This document shows positions 52,582 through 63,614 of a stretch of DNA of 64,000 nucleotides, piece by piece (within the stretch, counting starts at the first letter, position 1; the number at the start of each line of letters is the position of its first letter). Below the pieces are notes generated by a model. The model was not told where the DNA came from, ran no database searches, and saw only the letters and a list, made by a program, of their open reading frames with translations. A program made the position numbers and the translations under genes. Source of the DNA: Rugalucina vietnamica (lineage: Eukaryota; Mollusca; Bivalvia; Lucinida; Lucinidae); the NCBI GenBank assembly GCA_964017185.1, contig OZ024875.1, positions 50,361,986 through 50,425,985 on the forward strand, given 5' to 3'.

Positions 52582-54369
52582 TTATAACCCCGTAACTTCG
52601 GCGCCATCCATTTTAAACAACGATGGATATAGTTTCTGGGTGACATCCTCGTGGGCTGCTACGGGCGCTGATGGAGTGGGACCACCACAATCCGAAGCTT
52701 GATTGTCGATCGTTGTCGAAACGCCCGGTTTAGGCTTCATGTTTACCGTCTCATGTGCTCGGCAACATTCTCGCAAGGAAGAACAGGTCTGACTTAAATT
52801 AGCATGGTACTTGCAACATAAGTACATGCACCCTATGGCTATACTCATTATTATAGAGCCAATAATGAAATAAACCCATTTTGGCCAAGCATCGTTTTTA
52901 ACCTTTATTTCTGCGGTGGTGTCTAATTCAGCCAATAATCCGTCAAGGGATATTTGTTGTATTGGTTTCAGTGATTTTGGCAAGGGTATCTTAGTGAAAT
53001 TAGGATACCGTTCTTGCAATGGTCTTATAGCATTTAGCTGGGAGATATTTATAGATCTCAACAGTGCAAGATCTTGATCTCTTATGTCATAATCATTTTC
53101 CTTTTGATAAGAGGCTGTTAATGTGAAATAGTCACTAGATGCCACACATGTAGTTGGTACTTCCAAAATATCAATGGGTGGTTTTAAGGTAATAGTTTTG
53201 CTTTGATCATTATTGCAAACGATTGAAAATCGTAGACTTTCTTGTGAAACAACTCCCCACAAGAACCCCATTAATTTAGTAGCAGAAGGAAGTTTCGTAT
53301 TCAGAGTGATGACACTTTTACAATTTTCCTCAATTTCATTCTGTTTCCTTAAGAACAGGTTGATCACACACAACCGTGCCAAATTGACTGGATAGATTGG
53401 ACTTTCTACCTTGCAGTATGTTGTAGTAGCTTTACTGCAAATATTTGTCTCAGAAGCAGTCAAGATAGCATATTTAGTGTGAGCCTTGTTAATCATGAAC
53501 CCCTCACTCTCAAGCTGGTATGTAGCAATCATACTTTGTGCATTTCCTAGATTTGGAACTGCTAAAGGAAGATTAAACACCTGATAGATATCAAACTGAT
53601 GATTTATTTCAAGCAAGGGAATTTGTATGATAACAACTATTTTATTCTCATACAACATAGCACTTATCTGTAAACGCTGATAAAACAGCCATAAGTCTGA
53701 TTTTGGATCTCCAATTAATGCCAAAGAAGCTGGAAGATGGCTTTTTATTTCTAACATTAAACTACGCAAATTGGTTGGAGATAAGGTACTCGGGATTAAT
53801 CTTCCTAATGAGAGGAAATTCAGTTGTGTTTTGAGGTGTTCGAGATAAAGCATGGCATTTTGAATCATATCTTTTATTTCCATGGTGATGAGACTCAATT
53901 TCATGTACATAGCCATAAAGTTCTTAGTTTCATATATTTGCTTTCTGACGTCATCGACTAGATTTTCTAGCTTTTTATCTAAAGCTGTTACACTTATGAG
54001 TAGATCTGCTACTGCCTGTCTATTTTCTGCAATTTCAGTTCGTGACACATTCAGAATAGAAATGCTTTCATGCACCACATGCATTATGTCACGCTGATTT
54101 GCAGCAAGATTTTTAATGTTTTTGCGGATGTTGTCTAAATCGGAATCGGTAACAAGACCAAATGCCCAGCCTACTGCTTCACCTACTATTGGGATAAGGG
54201 ACCTTTTCTCGCGATGCGGCAGCAATCTATATTCCCTTAAACCGTTTACTATGTAGTTGCATGTTTCGTTTAAATATGCCACTTCCTTTTGGAGTGCATA
54301 AATTGTAGTCCAATACTCGCGCTTATCTTTCCCGCGAAACTTTGATAAAATGATATTTCCAGTAAGCAA
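52582..54369 (-). CDS. env: Env fusion glycoprotein (errantivirus/baculovirus-F-like)
   Basis: About 595 codons. The furin-type site 'HREKR' is near residue 55, followed by a hydrophobic fusion-peptide-like 'SLIPIVGEAVGWAFGLV'. Heptad-like helices come next, and a membrane anchor near residue 520 ('WVYFIIGSIIMSIAIGCMY') with a Cys-rich start of the ~50-residue tail. This plan is that of insect errantivirus Env and baculovirus F. The first codon used here (54369) is a TTG inside a longer open frame that starts after a stop near 54463. A signal-peptide-like start lies upstream in another frame (54463-54558). Expression would need splicing or a frame change. Confidence 0.82.
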   Translation of the reverse strand: MLTGNIILSKFRGKDKREYWTTIYALQKEVAYLNETCNYIVNGLREYRLLPHREKRSLIPIVGEAVGWAFGLVTDSDLDNIRKNIKNLAANQRDIMHVVHESISILNVSRTEIAENRQAVADLLISVTALDKKLENLVDDVRKQIYETKNFMAMYMKLSLITMEIKDMIQNAMLYLEHLKTQLNFLSLGRLIPSTLSPTNLRSLMLEIKSHLPASLALIGDPKSDLWLFYQRLQISAMLYENKIVVIIQIPLLEINHQFDIYQVFNLPLAVPNLGNAQSMIATYQLESEGFMINKAHTKYAILTASETNICSKATTTYCKVESPIYPVNLARLCVINLFLRKQNEIEENCKSVITLNTKLPSATKLMGFLWGVVSQESLRFSIVCNNDQSKTITLKPPIDILEVPTTCVASSDYFTLTASYQKENDYDIRDQDLALLRSINISQLNAIRPLQERYPNFTKIPLPKSLKPIQQISLDGLLAELDTTAEIKVKNDAWPKWVYFIIGSIIMSIAIGCMYLCCKYHANLSQTCSSLRECCRAHETVNMKPKPGVSTTIDNQASDCGGPTPSAPVAAHEDVTQKLYPSLFKMDGAEVTGL

Positions 54370-54462
54370 AGCATCATGAATATCTTTATCAAGCTTATCT
54401 AAAAATCCACTGAAAGGCTGAAGATCAATTAAAAATGATGCGAGCCATTTGGCATGGGTTAT

Positions 54463-54558
54463 GTGACCTCATTTGTCTTTTGAAAAATAACATTTTCATT
54501 TATAATAACAGACCCTGTTAATCCCATAAAAACTGCCACTAAGCCTAAAATTCTCATT
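54463..54558 (-). pseudogene. Signal-peptide-like start of env, out of frame with the rest
   Basis: ATG at 54558 followed by a hydrophobic stretch ('MRILGLVAVFMGLTGSVII'), ending in a stop at about 54463. The env frame continues in the -1 frame from this point. Either a one-base change broke env, or a splice joins the parts. Confidence 0.6.
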
Positions 54559-54653
54559 TTCTGAAAGAAAAATCAGAAAATAGATAAATATATTTCATAT
54601 GTCTGCCCACACTTATCTTTTTATGTTATTTCAGACAACCATTATCTTAAAGC

Positions 54654-57600
54654 TTAGATAACACCTGTCTGGGAAGCCTTGAGTAAACCAACTATGCCTG
54701 TAAGCAATTCACATGTTGCTTCTAATGGCTTCTTAGTTCTGTTGAACTTGTTTTCTTGATAAGGCACAACACATGCCTCATTAACCGATTTTACAGATAA
54801 TGTATCACACTCCATAGACTCAGATGCGTCAGCTGTATTCTGCTGTTCAGATAACTGTGTATTTGAGGATGAATCAGAGGATGAGTCTGAATCATCTTCA
54901 TACCATTTTTTCTTGCGACGGCCATGTTTTGCCAATTCCATTTTTGGGATAGGACCTTCACTTTCAGAGTCCTCCCGCTCATGTCGATAGCGTCGCGCTA
55001 GACGAGCTAATGGTACATTGTCTTCACTGCTATCCTCACTACTACTGGAGGTATCAGTTTCAGGTGGTACAACATACGCTGTTTTGCGCAACGACCGACT
55101 TGGCTCTGGTATTTCCCAGGTGTCTACCTTTGCTTTGCGAATGTTATCAGCATGGCAAGGAATAACAGAACCATCTAATTGGTGTTTTATCTTGAAATTC
55201 ACAGGTGATGATTTCTCAATGATACGATAATAAGGTTTCCAGCCAAGACTGAGCTTGTTTGGCTTAGGTATGCTGTAATAAACTGGGTCACCTACTTCAA
55301 AGTGATCATCTTTTGCCTTCCTGTCAGCATATTTCTTCTGACCTTTCTGCGCACGTTTAAGGTGCTTGTGCACTTGTACAAAAGATTTGTGTTGCTGTTC
55401 TAAAGCAATCTGATGAGCATTTTCTCCCATGTACTTCCGTCTAGGTTTTAAAATGTTGTCTAGTGGAAGAACCACATCACGGTTATACAAGAGGAAGAAT
55501 GGTGAAAACTTAGAAGATTCACTGACATTGAAACGAATAGCAGCCAGGGCTTGATTAAGATGTAAATCCCATGTGGTTACATCATTTTTCAACTTTTTAG
55601 AAAGCACGTCATGTAAAACTCTATCAAAACGCTCTACCTTGCTATTGCTAGCTGGGTGGTAAAAGCTGGTTTTCACATGATGTATATTGAGTGCTTCTAA
55701 AGTCTCCTTGACCTTTCTATTTACGTTCTCACTTCCGTTATCAGTTACAATCTCTAATGGTGTGCCATATCTTGGAAATATTTCCTCTATGATAAGGTGA
55801 GCTATGGTATCAGCGCTCTTATCAGGAACAGCAAATGCTTCTGGGTAACCACTATACCAGTCAACAAACCCTACGATGTACTTGTTTCCGGACAAGGAAG
55901 TTGGATATGGGCCAGAGACATCGAGGCCAATCTTAGCAAAAGCATATGGTGGTATGTCGGTCTCCTGTAAAGGTGCCTTATGTTTCTGTAGGCTCCTAGC
56001 TTGACAAGTAACACAACAACCAACATAGTCATATACTTCTTTGTACATGTTTGGCCAATAATACTTAGACTTCATGGAATCATAAGTCTTATCTGTACCC
56101 ATGTGCCCATTCAAATCATGATATTGTTTGATAACAAAATCTCGTAAATGTTCCGGAATGTACAGTCTCAAAACTGGATCAGAATCAGCATTTGAGATAA
56201 AGTAGAGGATGTTGTCCATCACAATATGTCTTTTTTGTATAGACTTTGGGAGCTTATCATTCTGTAACCCTATCTTCAGCTCCATGATAACAGCATCCTT
56301 TGATTGCTCAGTTGCCATATCAACATCATCACCTAAGTTGGGTTTTATCACTGTCTCTGAAGGTGGTAATTTACAGCTGGCAAACTCTTTAGGATCAAAC
56401 CTATTAGAGTTTAGTGCATTTATCTGATAAGCCTTATCGCTTATGTCTGGTTCATAGGTATCATTTTCCTGCGTTAAACCAGCACTTTGTGGTATACGTG
56501 ATAACAAATCAGCACAGGAATTATCAGTACCTTTGATGTATTCTATCCGGCAATTATAACCAGATATGCCTAGCGCCCAAAGCTGGATTTTCTTGTTTTG
56601 CATGGGCGAATCGAGAAGGTATTTCAGAGGCTTGTGGTCTGTTTTAATGACAAATTCTGCATTATGTAAATAATGATCTAATTTCTGCAACGAAAAATGA
56701 ATAGCAAAAGCCTCCTTCTCAATTGTAGACCACCTAGTCTGTGTATCTGACAACTTATGGGAAAGATAATATATAGGTTTTTCATTTTTCTCACATTCAT
56801 TTTTCCCACGATTGTCAGTGTCAGACAAGTCATCACAAGTCTGAGTCAGACAAGCACCTATACAATCATGACTTGCATCTGTATAAAGGATGTATGGTTT
56901 ATTTGGGTCAGGGTAACCTAAAACAGGATAGGCTGCCAAATGTGTCTTCAAGGTTTCAAAGGAAGACTGACATTTCACATCCCACTTGAATTTCGCGTAC
57001 TTGCGTGTCAAAGCTATAATTGGCTCAGCTATCTCAGAGAATCGAGGAATAAATCTTCGATAATATGAGCACATGGCAACTAGACTTCTTACTTCTCTTA
57101 CAGTTGTTGGAGGAGCCAAGGACATGATAACATTCACTTTTCTTGCTTCTGGCTTTATTCCATTTTCATTGATAACAAATCCAAGATAATTTGTCTCAGA
57201 TTTCAAGAAACTACACTTTTTCAGCTTCAGTCGTAGACTATGTTCTCTCAGCCTATTAAAAACGTTTTGAATATGAGCCAAATGCTCGTCCAGTGTATTG
57301 GAATATATCAAAATATCATCCAAATATGCGACAGTGAACTTATCAAGTCCTTCAAGCACCCTTGACATTAATTCCTGGAAAACAGCTGGGGCAGTGGTCA
57401 GTCCAAAAGGCATTACATTAAATTCAAACAGTCCTCGGTGGCATGCAAAAGCTGTCTTTTCCTTATCTGTTTCATTCATCAACACTTGCCAGTAGCCGCT
57501 TTTTAAGTCTAAGGATGTGAAGAATTTGGCTTGACCTAAGAGTGCTAATATGTCATCTATTACAGGTAGGGGATATGAATTTGACTTGGTTATCTTATTT

Positions 57601-58726
57601 AATGCCCTGAAGTCTACACAGAATCTTTTTGTGCCATCTTTCTTATCAACTATGACAACCGGAAAGCTCCATGGTGACTTTGATCTTTGAATGATCTTTG
57701 CATCTAACATTTCATCAATTGCATTGTCAATTACCTTTCTGTTATTTAAGGGAGTGCGATATGGCCTTAACTTAATCGGTGGGTGTTCACCAGTATCAAG
57801 TTTCATTTTTACCGTATCGGTATGACTAAGGTCTGAATCTTTCTCTGCAAACAAGTCAGCATTGACCTTGAGAAGATTAATCACGTCTGACCGATATTTT
57901 TCTGGCACCTCAACATCCTCACATGTTTCATGAGTCTGGTGCGTGTTAGCCTTATTTGTACATTGGCTGACTTCCATTATTGTTTGACCTTGAACTTGTT
58001 CGACTTTTGCAATAGGACAACCTTTCTTTATTGTATATGTCTTATTTGTACTATTGACTACCAAAACTGGAATGAACCGGTTTCCAGACATCTTTGCAAC
58101 CGAGTTTGTAACCATTAAGCCTGGCTCATGCCCAAGAAAACCGACATTTGTTGGTGTGATTTGATAGGTTTCTGACGTAGGTAAATCAGGACTATTTCTA
58201 ACCTTACATTTACAGATAACAGCTGTTTGTGCCTTAACTTTTGTTTTTGTATGAGCCCGCACAATGGAAGATATATGAATATCCTCCTGTAGTGGTACAT
58301 AAGTTTGATGCACTCTGATACACCCTAGATCAAAGTATAATCGGACACCATTGTTTTGTAACCAGTCACGGCCTAAGATAAGTTTTCTATTCATATTTGG
58401 CACAACAAAAAATGTTTGTTTCATTTTTATACCACTTATTTCCATGGGAATTTCAATGCAGCCATCAAGTTTCAAGGGTTCTCCATTGACAGTCTGCAAA
58501 GCAGCATTTCTGTGATTCAGTTTTGGCTTGCATTTCAGACTATCATAAACCCGCCTATGCATGAGAGAACATTCAGCACCTGTGTCTATGAGAGCTCGGA
58601 TTTTATGTTTATCTACAGTAATTAAACATGAATTTTGATTTCCTGAAAATGCTACAGTATAAGTTGGTTTACTTTTTGATCTACCCTTTCCACTGGCTTC
58701 CTTGTGGAAGGGTGGCTTTAGTTTCC
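54654..58726 (-). CDS. pol: Pro-Pol polyprotein (protease, RT, RNase H, integrase)
   Basis: The open frame reaches back to the gag stop, although the first ATG is at 58562. Protease 'LIDTGAE' lies just upstream of that ATG, with a 'LILGRDWL' flap-side motif ~60 residues into it. RT runs from ~residue 240 ('FCVDFRALNK', catalytic 'YLDD' at ~410). RNase H has 'YTDAS' near 555. Integrase has an HHCC zinc region (~820-850), then catalytic D in 'GLDVSG' (~877), D in 'VTDNGS' (~939) and E in 'KVERF' 35 residues on. A GPY/F-like stretch near 1140 and a Ser-rich acidic tail follow. All key residues are present, so the enzymes look functional. It is made by -1 frameshifting from gag, as inferred from the slippery site. 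Confidence 0.93.
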
Positions 58727-58727
58727 C
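58718..58727 (-). promoter_or_regulatory. -1 ribosomal frameshift site at gag-pol junction
   Basis: The minus strand reads G GGA AAC TAA in gag phase: the classic X XXY YYZ heptamer GGGAAAC (58721-58727) directly followed by the gag stop (58718-58720). The pol frame is -1 relative to gag and is open across this point. Confidence 0.85.
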
Positions 58728-59626
58728 TGATTATGAGCAGTAGTTGTCTGACCTGGCCGACCGCCAGCTTGTATTGGATTTTTATTATGCCAACATTCAT
58801 TTGCAAAATGCCCTTTTTTCGAGCAGTGCCAGCAGACAATTTCAGAACGTGGCCTTGGCCTGCCCGAATTTCTTGTTTGATTCACCGAGTTTACACTAGC
58901 CTTGCGTAACCGACAATCTTTTGCTTTGTGGCCATGTTTTTTGCAATTATAGCACTGAAAGGAAGGTCGTGCATGACCAACTTCCATGGGCTCAGGGCCT
59001 GTACCTTGAAAAGACTGTGTGTGATTCCCTGATCTTAAATTAAACCGTCTGCGCAGATTTTGTTCAGCGTTTGCAACTTCAATGGCCTTTGCCAAAGTAT
59101 CTGGATTATCGCGCATGATCTTTATTTTCATAAAATCATTCATCAGCCCATCTATGAAGAACCCAATCAATTGTTCATTTGCAGCTGTTACATCATCAAA
59201 GGCATCTTCTGCCAATGCCATGATGCGCTCTGCATACACCTGAATACTTTCGCCTTCCTTTTGCCTTACTTTCCTTAAAAGAGAGAGTGCATATTGATGA
59301 TCCGTGACCTCTGCAAATCTGGAGGTCAACTCTTTCTTTATGTCCTTCCATACTTGTGTGGGATTTGCACCTAAGTGTCGTTTTAGAAAATCACTGACAG
59401 GGCCCTTGCTTGCCTGGTAGGCCACTAATTTGTATTGTGCTACATCAAGATTTGTCAAGATACCATATTTTTCGATTCCTTTTATCCAGTCCTTAAATTC
59501 TTTTGGATTACCCTCGAATGGTTTAATGATTTTGGCTACACTTTGTGCCCCAATTGTTGTGGTCAGTCCGGTCATTTGGTCACCCACATTTTTGAGGGCA
59601 GCAACAAATTGAGCCTGTTCTCCCAT
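58718..59626 (-). CDS. gag: Gag capsid-nucleocapsid protein
   Basis: 302 codons. A capsid-type helical part (residues ~30-200, 'KIIKPFEGNPKEFKDWIKGI', 'YALSLLRKVRQKEGES') is followed by two CCHC zinc knuckles, 'CYNCKKHGHKAKDC' and 'CWHCSKKGHFANEC'. The ATG at 59626 is ~180 bp into the element after the 5' LTR. A dead relative is at 31440-32368. It packages element RNA and forms particles in related Ty3/gypsy elements. Confidence 0.92.
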   Translation of the reverse strand: MGEQAQFVAALKNVGDQMTGLTTTIGAQSVAKIIKPFEGNPKEFKDWIKGIEKYGILTNLDVAQYKLVAYQASKGPVSDFLKRHLGANPTQVWKDIKKELTSRFAEVTDHQYALSLLRKVRQKEGESIQVYAERIMALAEDAFDDVTAANEQLIGFFIDGLMNDFMKIKIMRDNPDTLAKAIEVANAEQNLRRRFNLRSGNHTQSFQGTGPEPMEVGHARPSFQCYNCKKHGHKAKDCRLRKASVNSVNQTRNSGRPRPRSEIVCWHCSKKGHFANECWHNKNPIQAGGRPGQTTTAHNQGN

Positions 59627-59773
59627 GTTTAAAAATTGTCGAAAATGAAACTAATAAACACTTACCATATTTTTCCAGGACTTGTCCGACTTGATCTTAA
59701 CACAAGCGTCCCACGGTGGAATTTACAAAGTCTTGTAATATTGTCACATGTCTCTTATCACTGGAAATAAATA

Positions 59774-59791
59774 TCCTGTCGTACGGCACCA
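59774..59791 (-). promoter_or_regulatory. Possible primer-binding site
   Basis: The minus strand reads 'tggtgccgtacgacagga', starting with the TGG expected opposite tRNA CCA. It lies 14 nt inside the 5' LTR edge, farther than usual. The tRNA was not assigned. Confidence 0.35.
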
Positions 59792-59805
59792 AAAACACAT
59801 GTCCT

Positions 59806-60182
59806 TGTAACCCCATTGTCCAAGGAACTCAATAAAGACAATTTAAATTTTCTACATGTTTATTTTCAACCCAGGTTCTTCTTTTATTTCCATACGAGAT
59901 CTTTCCACTTTCACACCAGACCACAAACTGCTCTTTCTGCCTTCTCTCTCCGATATATGTCTTCTTGCACACGTCATCCTTTCTTCTACCACGCATGCTC
60001 ACCCATCCAACATCTAGCACATACCCATATATGTTCACCACCTCATAACCTATACTCATTCATTATCATAACATAGTATACACTCGATCTAGTACACTCG
60101 TACTCAACACTCGACCTAGTACTCTCGTACTCACCCAGTACTTAAACAACTGAAAAACTACTATTTTATCAATACTGTTACA
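59806..60182 (-). repeat. 5' LTR
   Basis: 377 bp, apparently identical to the 3' LTR base for base on reading. It contains the promoter and polyadenylation region of the element (AATAAA at 59859-59864, minus). The ~76- and ~86-codon frames inside both LTRs are not genes. Confidence 0.95.
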
Positions 60183-60358
60183 TGAGATATGGAAGACATT
60201 CTGAAGATATAACATTGGATTCTTCTATGACTGTGATTATTTTCTATAAGCTTGATCAGACTATGTTTATGACGGTAAATACCCATACTGGGTATGTTTA
60301 CAAAAGGAAAGAAACTTGTGTTTGTATATGTCACCTAAGTTAGTCATTGCTTATTTTT

Positions 60359-61120
60359 GGGTACCCACGCTTTTGTCAAAACCAAATTCCAGGACTTTTC
60401 CAGGACTTTTCCAGGCCAGATGAGTAATTTTCAAGGTCTGATCACAACAAAATTCCAGGACTTTTCCAGGATCGTCAAATTTTTAACTTGCAACAAGAAA
60501 CAATAGCTGCTCATTCGGCTTACGATATGTTTCATGTTATAAGTACCTGATTGTTAGTTTGGTTTTTTCCCACCTCGGTTTTTGGAGTGGGAATCTTTTT
60601 CTGATTGCGCCTTTTCCTGATCTTTGCCTACTTGTACCTTTTTCTTATCTGAAACAGCGGACCTCGGTGATTGGGAGTAAGGATTTGACTTTGCACGTTC
60701 TTAACTTTGAGAAACTATGTTTAAACAAACCTTTTCTCGAAATTCGAAAACGCATCCGCGTTAACTTTGATCCGTGTGTATTCGGACTCCCTCGGCCAAA
60801 CCGATTATTTCCCTTGTTCGGTTGGGTGTGAAAGCCCCATCCAAGCTGTATATAAGACGGTACAGCAAAAAAGACCGGAATATAGCATCGCGCCCGAAAA
60901 TATGATCAACAACGATCGCTATTACTTATTTTATTGTTCACTTGTTCGCCGCTTTAAATCTTACACTTCTTTCTGGGCCTGACATTTCCAGGGCAAACCA
61001 TATTCCCGGACGATTCACGGAAAAATGATGAAAATTACAGATTCCAGGACTTTTCATGACCGGGAACACCGTTTTACTAATTCCCGGACCTTTCCCGAAT
61101 TCCAGGTAGCGTGGGAACCC
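60359..61120. mobile_element. hAT-like non-autonomous element
   Basis: The left end 'gggtacccacgc' and the inverse of the right end ('gggttcccacgctacctgg') match. Flanks 'ttatttttgg' and 'ttatttgg' resemble a diverged 8-bp target duplication. Near both ends 'ccaggacttttccagg' type phrases recur. The R1 repeat (60504-60642) lies inside. It has no transposase. Confidence 0.65.
60504..60642 (-). repeat. Dispersed repeat family R1, copy 3
   Basis: Inverse of 582-725, matched over nearly its full length ('tagctgctcattcggc' to 'cctacttgtacctt'). Confidence 0.78.
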
Positions 61121-61855
61121 TGTTATTTGGTTTGATTAGTTAAGAGCAATAATTGCCACAGATATTACACTATGCTATAAAGCTTAAAGATTCTGAATTA
61201 GTCAAAGTACTAGCCAACTACTCATTTATATACATTGTTCTCCTTCTTGTGTCTTTGGTTTGATTATTTCAGATTAACACATATATGTTGCCTAATTGTC
61301 ATTGCTGAAAGTTGCATCATTTGTAATAAAATCAATCCCATTCATATATTTACCTGTTGTAATGCTTTCATTGGGCCAAGATAGTGATAGTCGCCCATGT
61401 TTTACCAAGATTCTTGTTAAAGGCCAGCTGTTGTTTTAGGTTAGCCACCTGATGATTAGGTGTTTTTGTTCTTTTTTTTTTTTTTTTTACACATCTGCAA
61501 ACATGTTTAATGTCAGTATCATTGTGCGTACAAAATAGTTGCATTCTGTAAATTCATTCCCAAGACATAAGAAATTAAATTCTGGCATTAATGTTAATTA
61601 ATTTCAGCTTCCATGTACCAAAAAGCTTACCTACAAAATCTGGTTAAAAATGGTCCAGTGGTTTCTGAAAAACGCAAGTTCAAAATTTTCATATGTAAAT
61701 GACCTTGGGCCAAGGTCAAGAAATGACCCACTCCCATCGCTTTCTAGGATGGATTTCTAGAAAACTATCCTACACTACAGTGTGACAAAAACATTAACAC
61801 AGATGGAAACAGGAATAGTTCTTGGCTTTTTGTGCAGTCAAGCACACAAATATTT
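61121..61855. other. Unannotated stretch
   Basis: There is a T-run at 61472-61489. No gene or repeat match seen; it may include the 3' untranslated region of the minus-strand ORF that ends at 61856. Confidence 0.45.
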
Positions 61856-63110
61856 TCAGTGTGCACCTTCAATGTCAACTAAATCATAAGCAACTTGGAT
61901 TTCTGAAGGCATTGGAATAGCATCCATTTGATGCCAGCCTTCGCTACTTGCGTCTTTAGTATTTTGTCTGTGGGCTGGCTTTGTAACATCACTCTTATAT
62001 ATGTTCAGAAATGAACCAACGTGTTTGAAAAAATTTGATGGACAAGATTTCATTTCAGCAGTAATCCCTGAACAAAATAATTTGTAATTTAACGTCAACC
62101 AAAGAAAGACTACTCTGTTAGTAACGAGTGTACCCTTTCCGCACAAAAAAAGAGGTGCTGATTCAAGCAGAACATCATATTCTGAGTCATAAAATACAAA
62201 ATATAACTCTTCAGTACTTATCCCTATTCCTGGAACAAGACATGTTTTCATTTTTTCTTTGTTATATTTTTGCTGGTAAAAAGAAAAGACAATTGTCTGA
62301 GCTTTTATCTGATTGTAACTCGGCCTCGCTTTTATTTCCACTGACGATACACTGTCAACGTCATCCTCTTCACCATGATCAGTCATAACAGTAACTGGAA
62401 CACTGTCCTCCATGATGATATGAGCTGCATCGTGAGAAAACCGGATTTTTGCCTAGGCGAAAACAAAGGCGCAGATCAGCTTCGCGGTAACCGCGAAGCT
62501 GATCAGCGCCTTTGTTTTCGCCACTCGGATAGTACAATTCCTCTTCTTCTTAAACCCGAAATTTCAAGCTTCTAGCCCGTTTCTGAGCTTGTACAGGCCG
62601 GTTTGTGTCGGACCTGGTCGGAAACCCCGAAGACCGGTTTTCTCGCGTCGAGGCTCCTATCAGCATTACCCATCCAGGCCTTAGTACAACCATAGCTTGT
62701 ATACCCGACTTTACCCATTAGGTTCTCATGAGCCTTGCAAGTGCATGCCATCAAAGGCCCATACATCTCGTCAATGGTGAATGTGCTGTTGGCGGTCAAC
62801 CTTGTCAAAAGATGCTGGGCAATGCGGACAGCATATGATTGCTCTTTTTTAGCCTCCTTCTCCTTTTCCAGACCCTGATCATCCCATAAAACAGCATGAT
62901 CGTCTTCTTTGATGAATTTCAAGAGTTTTGCAAGTGCACTGCTAAGCCTTTCATCTTTAGGGATCTTTTTTGCATAAGCATAATGTTCAAGTACATAAAT
63001 TCCGTCGGAGAATATACTTCCAGCAACAAAACCCACATCTCTTTGATTTGTTGTCTCAAGCGTAGCTTTTGAAAACGGAACTTTTGAGCAAGCATTCGTA
63101 TCAATAATAT
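61856..63110 (-). CDS. Unidentified ORF (>330 codons) split by a PM MITE
   Basis: The upstream part runs from about 63110 to 62661 (contains 'SIFSDGIYVLEHYAYAKK', 'FTIDEMYGPLMACTCKAHEN'). The downstream part runs from 62417 to 61856 (contains 'SVPVTVMTDHGEEDDVDS', 'YFVFYDSEYDVLLESAPLF'). If PM copy 17 and one 4-bp duplication are left out of account, the frame runs through. It ends in a normal stop. Composition is protein-like, with an acidic patch after the split. No catalytic motif was recognised. It may be a host gene piece or part of a transposon. Confidence 0.55.
62422..62656 (+). mobile_element. Palindrome MITE PM, copy 17 (CCGG-type ends)
   Basis: A full copy with a near-perfect palindrome ('gatcagcttcgcggtaaccg'). 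Flanks ATAT and CTAT. It disrupts the minus-strand ORF at 61856-63110. Confidence 0.93.
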
Positions 63111-63118
63111 AATGTTAC

Positions 63119-63245
63119 TAATCAAGTAATTTCGTATTGGCCCAGTTACAGGTCCGAGGTCTGCTGTATTGGCCCGAGGCGGAGCCGAGGGCCAATACAG
63201 CTGGCCGAGGACCTGTAACTGGGCCAATACGAAATTACTTGATTA
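63119..63245. repeat. Long hairpin, ~60-bp arms
   Basis: The left arm starts 'taatcaagtaatttcgtatt' and continues 'ggcccagttacaggtcc'. The right arm is its exact inverse. The inner part 'tgtattggccc' / 'gggccaataca' also pairs. The phrase 'cgtattggcccagtt' recurs at the window end. Confidence 0.88.
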
Positions 63246-63571
63246 ATGACAATTTTATTAATTAACTTTTCTATTTGAATTGTGCTCTTTGACAAAGTGC
63301 ACAACGCAATGGATAAAAATATTAGACGCATGCATGTACATGCACAAAAAATATAACAGCCGTCTTCTTCTGCTTTAAACACTGAAGCCACGAGTAGAGG
63401 CCTATAAACTACAGAGAATTTTCTGATAAAATCTCGAATGCAGGCCACTGTATGATCCAGTCTCATCGAAACACTGCGAAATTCGTGATAGCGAGTCAAC
63501 ACTTGAAGAGGAAGAAGGCCAATGAACATAATAACATAATGTATTTTAACTATTTAGCAAGCCTAAAGTAA

Positions 63572-63614
<43 letters not shown>

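Larger units (their letters stand above)
49914..60182 (-). mobile_element. Ty3/gypsy-type LTR retrotransposon with env (errantivirus-like)
   Basis: The element is read on the minus strand: 5' LTR 59806-60182, gag, pro-pol, env, small ORF, polypurine tract, 3' LTR 49914-50290. TGAG on both outer sides is a 4-bp target duplication. The domain order PR-RT-RNaseH-IN with a downstream fusion-type env defines the class. A 973-bp TIR element (51189-52161) is inserted, so the element itself is ~9.3 kb. LTR sameness implies recent integration. Only the env start region is visibly broken. Confidence 0.92.

Noticed and set aside
63146-63529. 127-codon minus-strand ORF over the hairpin at 63119-63245
   Set aside because: Its C-terminal third is only the hairpin read as protein and the rest shows no family features.
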